In this document: one piece after another, positions 60,200 to 64,000 of the stretch
Layout of the letters: each line of letters starts with the position of its first letter
How positions within the stretch are numbered: the first letter of the stretch is position 1
NCBI GenBank assembly: GCA_002083615.1
Contig: MSXO01000015.1
Span: 1-64,000 of the forward strand
Direction: 5' to 3'
Length of the DNA: 64,000 bases
DNA from: Proteobacteria bacterium ST_bin11
Lineage (GTDB): Bacteria; Pseudomonadota; Gammaproteobacteria; Methylococcales; Methylomonadaceae
Program-made: the position numbers and the translations under genes
Notes under the pieces: generated by a model
Databases searched by the model: none
What the model was told of the DNA's origin: nothing
The model's input: only the letters and a program-made list of their open reading frames with translations

Positions 60200-61012
60200 T
60201 TAGTTAAAAGAGCGTTTCGGCGCGGTTCTGACATGAGTGGAATACAGCGTCAAGCCGGTAAAGGCCAAACCGCCGACTAGATTTCCCAACACGGTCGGAA
60301 TCTCGTTCCAGACAAAATAATCCATAATCGAAAAATTACCGCCCATCAGCAGACCGGACGGGAATAAAAACATGTTCACCACCGAATGTTCGAAAGTCAT
60401 ACCAAAGAACAGCATGATCGGCATCCACATCGCGATCACCTTACCGCTGACCGACGTCGAGATCATCGCACCTACCACGCCGGTGGATACCATCCAGTTG
60501 CAGAGCATGCCGCGAATAAATATCGTAAACCAGCCGGCGATGCCGTACTTGGCGTAACCCAAAGTCCGCGCTTCGCCGATACCGGCCAGCTTTTTGCCGA
60601 CCGCATCCGGCTCGACCGAAAAACCGTAGGTAAACACAATAGCCATCATCACTGCCACCGTTAAGGCGCCGAGAAAATTACCGAGAAACACCAAACCCCA
60701 GTTTCTGAAGATTCCGGGCAAGGTCACGCCGGCGCGCTTGTCCAACCAGGCCAACGGCGTTAACACGAACACGCCGGTCAGCAAATCGAAACCCAGTAAA
60801 TACAACATGCAAAAACCGACCGGAAATAGAATCGCCCCAAAGATCGGCGAGTTGGTTTGCACGGTAATCGATACCGCAAATACCGCCGCCAATGCCAAAA
60901 TCGCCCCGGCCATATAAGCGCGGATCAAGGTGTCGCGGGTTGACATGAAGATTTTGGATTCACCGGCATCGACCATCTTTGTGACGAATTCCGACGGGAT
61001 CAGATAGGACAT
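60200..61012 (-). CDS. Formate/nitrite transporter (FNT) family channel
   Basis: The 270-residue inner-membrane protein has six helices and FNT motifs ('GFDLLTGVFVLTPLAWL', 'FLGNFLGALTVA', 'RGMLCNWMVSTGVV', 'FFGMTFEHSVVNMFLFPSGLL'). The central conserved His in 'TFEHSVVNM' is present. Known FNT substrates are formate and nitrite; given the cyanase and kinase neighbours, it may carry nitrite or cyanate, but the sequence does not decide. The start is ATG 61012. It is the first gene of the FNT-cynS-kinase operon, and its promoter must lie in 61013 onwards. An amino-acid-level match to NirC versus FocA cannot be made by eye. Confidence 0.9.
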   Translation of the reverse strand: MSYLIPSEFVTKMVDAGESKIFMSTRDTLIRAYMAGAILALAAVFAVSITVQTNSPIFGAILFPVGFCMLYLLGFDLLTGVFVLTPLAWLDKRAGVTLPGIFRNWGLVFLGNFLGALTVAVMMAIVFTYGFSVEPDAVGKKLAGIGEARTLGYAKYGIAGWFTIFIRGMLCNWMVSTGVVGAMISTSVSGKVIAMWMPIMLFFGMTFEHSVVNMFLFPSGLLMGGNFSIMDYFVWNEIPTVLGNLVGGLAFTGLTLYSTHVRTAPKRSFN

Positions 61013-61758
61013 AACTCACCTTTTAGTTGTGGGAACAAAATGAATGTCGGCGCGTTGCAAGCACCGCCATTCGTTAGATTAAGCCTGTGTGCGCAAGCCA
61101 AAGCTCCCCTGGAAACGGGCGTGTTACTCGTAAGCGAATGTCCTAAAGAAAAAAAAGCAGGCACAACGGACGAGTAAACGCGGCCACTGGTATAAAACCA
61201 GCAACGTTTCAACGCCGTTGTTGAAGGGAACCGAGGGTGCGCCATTGCACCGGGTAAATGTCAGCACGGACTGTGCCAGCCATCCGAATGCAGTGCCGGC
61301 AAGCCATGCGGCCACGGACCTAACAAGCAAAGATCGTGATCACGCACCAAAACGGACTGGACTGTGCACCAAAACAGGCAAAGACGAACGGATTAGCACC
61401 ATGCTTCATCTGAAGTTCTCAGGCACGCTCAAACTCGTCATTTCGGCACGGAATGCCGAAATCCAGACTGCATGGATAGCTCGAAGCTTGCCATCCATGG
61501 CACTGGTTGCCCACTCTTGTGCCCTGTGGGTATCCCGGTGAGCATGACGAGCTTTGTGGCATACCTGAAACAGCTTACTAGTCAGGAAGGCGAATCTAAA
61601 ATACGCCTCTCAACAGCGACCCAGCCAACATCGACTCCCGACTGCCGACAACAGCTACGCATCTGCTATTTTGAGCAAAAACACCGAGTAGCGGCTATGC
61701 TTCGCCGACGATTACCCAGTAACCGATTCTAACGTCATTGCCCTTTGTAGCCGAGCCT
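61013..61758. other. Long intergenic region with a dispersed repeat
   Basis: This 746-base gap contains the FNT operon promoter region (left), the dispersed repeat at 61436-61549, and the upstream region of the next gene. Open frames over the repeat (for example around 61218-61541) are not protein-like. I checked for a sigma-54 promoter and found only an incorrectly spaced look-alike at 61055-61069. Confidence 0.5.
61436..61549. repeat. Dispersed palindromic intergenic repeat, copy 3
   Basis: It begins CGTCATTTCGGCACGGAATG and ends GGTGAGCATGACG, with internal 'CCATCCATGGCACTGGTTG' and 'CTCTTGTGCCCTGTGGGTAT'. It is the same order and length (114 bases) as copy 1 at 10902-11015 with scattered differences, so the two derive from a common element. 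Confidence 0.75.
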
Positions 61759-62961
61759 ATGCCATCGTCGTCGCTTAATAAAAAACTGGTCATTACTTAC
61801 AGCTCCTGGAAAAAACTACTCGCTCTTTTGGGATTGGCGCTAGCCTTGCTAATGGCCTGGGCCGGATTTCTGAGCAATTTTTTCCTCTTCGAAGTTTGTT
61901 TTATTTTGTTGGGCGCTTACGCTGCCTGGACGGTTCTAGGCATCATCTCGACTATATCGATTACTTTTTATCCAGATAAAATCGTCAAGCGCATGTGGTT
62001 CGGCCAAGACATGATTCCTACTCATGCATTGGTAGACATTAAAATCCAGAGCCCTGATAGTGCAGCATCCTGGCGCTTTTTTCACGGCTCCAACAAAAAC
62101 AAACGCGAGTCGATTCAAGTAGCAGGCAATTTTCTGTCCTCGGAGCTGCGACTATGGCTGGATTCTTATCGCCGCAACATCTATCGGCTAGGCAATTTTT
62201 CCAGCATTCCGTTGAGCAGTAACAGCGCTGTCTGCGTGGAATTCGACAAAGCGGTGTCATCGTTCCGTTTCATGGCCGTACTGACCGGCGTATATCTGTT
62301 GGTGTATGTGATTTATGCAACGATGCTGTACTGGCAATATCCGGTATTTGCCGGTTACGCGCCGCAGTTGCCGGCGTGGCCGGTACGCTTAGTGTTTGTT
62401 GCCATTGCCTTGGCGGCGTATCCGCTATTGCAAGGGCTAACCAAGCCGCCCGTCAATGTGCCGAACTATTCCTTACGCGTTGCCCAAGCCCAGCAGCAAG
62501 CCTTCCGTTCCGCATTGATCGCTAATGGCGTGGCCTGGTTAGGTTTGCCGCTGTTTCTGCTGCTCGGGAACAGACTGGACTTTTATCTAATGCTGTTGAT
62601 TAGCGCGATTTATCACTACGACTTTTATCCCCGGCTATCCACTTGGGAAAGCGTGTTGCAAGCCGCCCCGGAAGCCCAGTCGGTCCAAACTGCGGTTCCC
62701 CGGCGTTCCATGCAAGTGTCCTTGGCTTTATTGGGCGGTTTATCGCTTGCCAGTTATGCGGGCAACCCGAACGATTTTCGGATACGTCAACAAGATTGCG
62801 TCGACGACCAAGGCAACCCGGTCGAATGTCACAGCAGCGGCAGCCACGGCGGCGGTTCCGGTTCCAGCTATCGCGGCAATAGCGGCTCGGACAGCCATAG
62901 TTCGACAAGACGCGGCGGCTTCGGTTTCTTCGGCGGCTCGCACAGCTCCTTCGGCGGCTAG
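61759..62961 (+). CDS. Multi-pass membrane protein with Gly/Ser-rich tail
   Basis: The 400-residue protein has two membrane helices near the N-terminus, a soluble segment (about 70-165), three or four helices at about 170-300, and a C-terminal region of about 55 residues rich in Gly and Ser ending 'RRGGFGFFGGSHSSFGG'. That tail motif occurs in membrane proteins encoded next to glutathionylspermidine-synthase-like genes, as is the case here (stop codon 2 bases before the next ATG). The start is ATG 61759; TTG 61738 is an alternative. The pairing suggests a functional link with the ATP-grasp enzyme. The role is unknown. Confidence 0.75.
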   Translation: MPSSSLNKKLVITYSSWKKLLALLGLALALLMAWAGFLSNFFLFEVCFILLGAYAAWTVLGIISTISITFYPDKIVKRMWFGQDMIPTHALVDIKIQSPDSAASWRFFHGSNKNKRESIQVAGNFLSSELRLWLDSYRRNIYRLGNFSSIPLSSNSAVCVEFDKAVSSFRFMAVLTGVYLLVYVIYATMLYWQYPVFAGYAPQLPAWPVRLVFVAIALAAYPLLQGLTKPPVNVPNYSLRVAQAQQQAFRSALIANGVAWLGLPLFLLLGNRLDFYLMLLISAIYHYDFYPRLSTWESVLQAAPEAQSVQTAVPRRSMQVSLALLGGLSLASYAGNPNDFRIRQQDCVDDQGNPVECHSSGSHGGGSGSSYRGNSGSDSHSSTRRGGFGFFGGSHSSFGG

Positions 62962-62963
62962 AC

Positions 62964-64000
62964 ATGCAACGTATAGCGCTAACTCCCCGTACCGACTGGC
63001 AGCAGCGGGTGGAGGCCGTGGGTATGAATTATCACACCCTGGACAACGAAGCTTACTGGGACGAATCGGCCTGCTATCGGTTCACGACCAACGAGATCGA
63101 TATTCTCGACGATTCCACCGCCGAACTGCACACGCTGTGTCTAAAAGCTGTCCAGGCCATCATCGACCGCAAGTTGTTCAAGCAACTGTTGATTCCGGAT
63201 TGGGCCGTGCCCTACATCGTCGACTCGTGGGAACGCCGCGAACCCAGCGTTTACGGCCGTTTCGATCTGGCCTGGGACGGCAGCGGCCAGCCCAAATTGC
63301 TGGAATACAACGCCGACACGCCCACCGCGCTGCTGGAAGCGGCTGTGGTGCAATGGTTCTGGTTGCGGGAATGCTATCCGGACGCCGATCAATTCAATTC
63401 GATACACGAAAAACTGCTCGGCTTTTGGCAACATTACCGGCAACACCAGCCCAGCCTGCATTTTGCCGGCGTGGACAGCAGCGACGAGGACAACGGTAAC
63501 CTAGAATATCTGCGCGATACCGCCGTGCAAGCCGGTCTGCAAACCCAACGTCTGGCGATCGACCAAATCGGCTGGGACGCCAGCGGGCAACGCTTTGTCG
63601 ATCTGCGCAATAACCCCATCCACGCGCTGTTCAAACTTTACCCCTGGGAATGGCTGTTGCACGAGGAGTTTGGCCCCTACCTGCCGCAAGCCCGGCCCGC
63701 CATGCTGGAACCGCCCTGGAAGCTGCTGCTCAGCAACAAAGGCATATTGCCGATTTTATGGGTGCTGTTCCCCGACCACCCCAATCTGCTGCCGGCCAGT
63801 TTCGCCGACCAACCGTTGCTGGGCGATTATGTGCGCAAGCCGCTGTATTCCCGCGAAGGCGCCAACATCCAGATTCGCCGTGGCGCTGGCGTCGTCGAAA
63901 CCGGCGGCAGTTACGGCAGCGCTGCTTACATTTATCAAAGGCACACGCCGCTGCCCAACTTTGCCGGAAATTTTCCGGTGATCGGCTCCTGGGTCATCGC
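62964..64000 (+). CDS. Glutathionylspermidine synthase-family ATP-grasp protein (N-terminal part)
   Basis: The ORF begins at ATG 62964, 2 bases after the preceding stop, and runs off the end of the window with 345 codons and no stop. The frame starts 'MQRIALTPRTDWQQRVEAVG' and contains 'YGRFDLAWDGSGQPKLLEYN' and 'ADTPTALLEAAVVQWFW', 'LFKLYPWEWLLHEEFG', 'LLSNKGILPILWVLFPDHPN' and 'YSREGANIQIRRG', all typical of the glutathionylspermidine synthase C-terminal-like family (YgiC/YjfC type). These ligases form amide bonds to peptides or polyamines using ATP. The amidase domain of full-length Gsp is absent, as in YgiC. The 3' part is missing only because of the window edge. Confidence 0.9.
   Translation, partial: MQRIALTPRTDWQQRVEAVGMNYHTLDNEAYWDESACYRFTTNEIDILDDSTAELHTLCLKAVQAIIDRKLFKQLLIPDWAVPYIVDSWERREPSVYGRFDLAWDGSGQPKLLEYNADTPTALLEAAVVQWFWLRECYPDADQFNSIHEKLLGFWQHYRQHQPSLHFAGVDSSDEDNGNLEYLRDTAVQAGLQTQRLAIDQIGWDASGQRFVDLRNNPIHALFKLYPWEWLLHEEFGPYLPQARPAMLEPPWKLLLSNKGILPILWVLFPDHPNLLPASFADQPLLGDYVRKPLYSREGANIQIRRGAGVVETGGSYGSAAYIYQRHTPLPNFAGNFPVIGSWVI

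Noticed and set aside
61055..61069. Sigma-54 promoter for the FNT-cynS operon (TGGCGGTGCTTGCAA on the minus strand)
   Set aside because: The distance between the GG and GC elements is two bases too short for a functional sigma-54 promoter.
62747..63499. Frame of about 250 codons across the membrane-protein/ligase junction
   Set aside because: It overlaps both genes in another frame, is Ala/Arg-rich and lacks motifs; the two genes on either side have clear family matches.

Overview
The window looks like a chromosomal segment of a gammaproteobacterium. A type I methanotroph (Methylococcales, Methylomonas-like) is my best guess, but this is an inference. The support is the mix of gammaproteobacterial housekeeping genes (purM beside a DUF2066 gene, maeA, xthA, ntrBC, ybiT) with a DUF4331/TPR/HupE cluster, a PEP-CTERM protein, cyanase, urease and an arsenosugar-type gene set. 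No pmo, mmo or methanol dehydrogenase gene is present to prove methanotrophy. There are no rRNA, tRNA, CRISPR, prophage or transposase genes.

Region 1 (1-18.4 kb). The 3' end of ureG opens the window. arsM follows behind an unusually structured leader, then a PhnA-type zinc-ribbon protein and an orphan TssB/TssC-like sheath protein. A carbon-uptake block comes next: dctA and a POT peptide transporter, divergent from NAD-malic enzyme maeA and ygjV. After two small unknown or YegP-type genes come further parts of an arsenosugar-type pathway: a TVP38-FAD disulfide oxidoreductase fusion, a TIGR04282-type glycosyltransferase and, 2.6 kb upstream on the same strand, ArsS with a DUF3047 protein. The gap between them holds a PIN/Phd toxin-antitoxin pair, a chimeric pseudogene (MetE-like N-terminus joined to a PIN C-terminus) and a small NrtS-like membrane protein.

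Region 2 (18.4-31 kb). A PAS-GGDEF diguanylate cyclase is followed by an alpha-glucan block. Four minus-strand genes (DUF4912, GH57 branching enzyme, a CBM21-CBM21-EEP fusion and a phospholipase D-like protein) face a divergent glgX. The CBM21-EEP/PLD pair inside a glycogen operon is the most unusual arrangement I see. A tightly overlapping operon of a von Willebrand A protein and two membrane-anchored helical proteins follows.

Region 3 (31-46.2 kb). This part is mostly housekeeping: pgk, purM, a DUF2066 protein, a dynamin-like GTPase with a membrane partner, ntrBC, xthA, an acetolactate synthase/aldehyde dehydrogenase pair, a lipoprotein hydrolase, a ParB-like orphan and a 62-residue protein.

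Region 4 (46.4-53 kb). A DUF4331-TPR-HupE operon lies next to a PEP-CTERM protein and an ECF sigma factor/ChrR-like cupin pair.

Region 5 (53-64 kb). Here lie ybiT, a GST, small membrane proteins, an unknown anchored protein, the FNT transporter-cyanase-PP2C/kinase operon, and a membrane protein followed by a truncated glutathionylspermidine-synthase-family gene. Nitrogen is a recurrent theme: urease maturation, NrtS, NtrBC and cyanase. Dispersed palindromic repeats occur in at least three intergenic spots.
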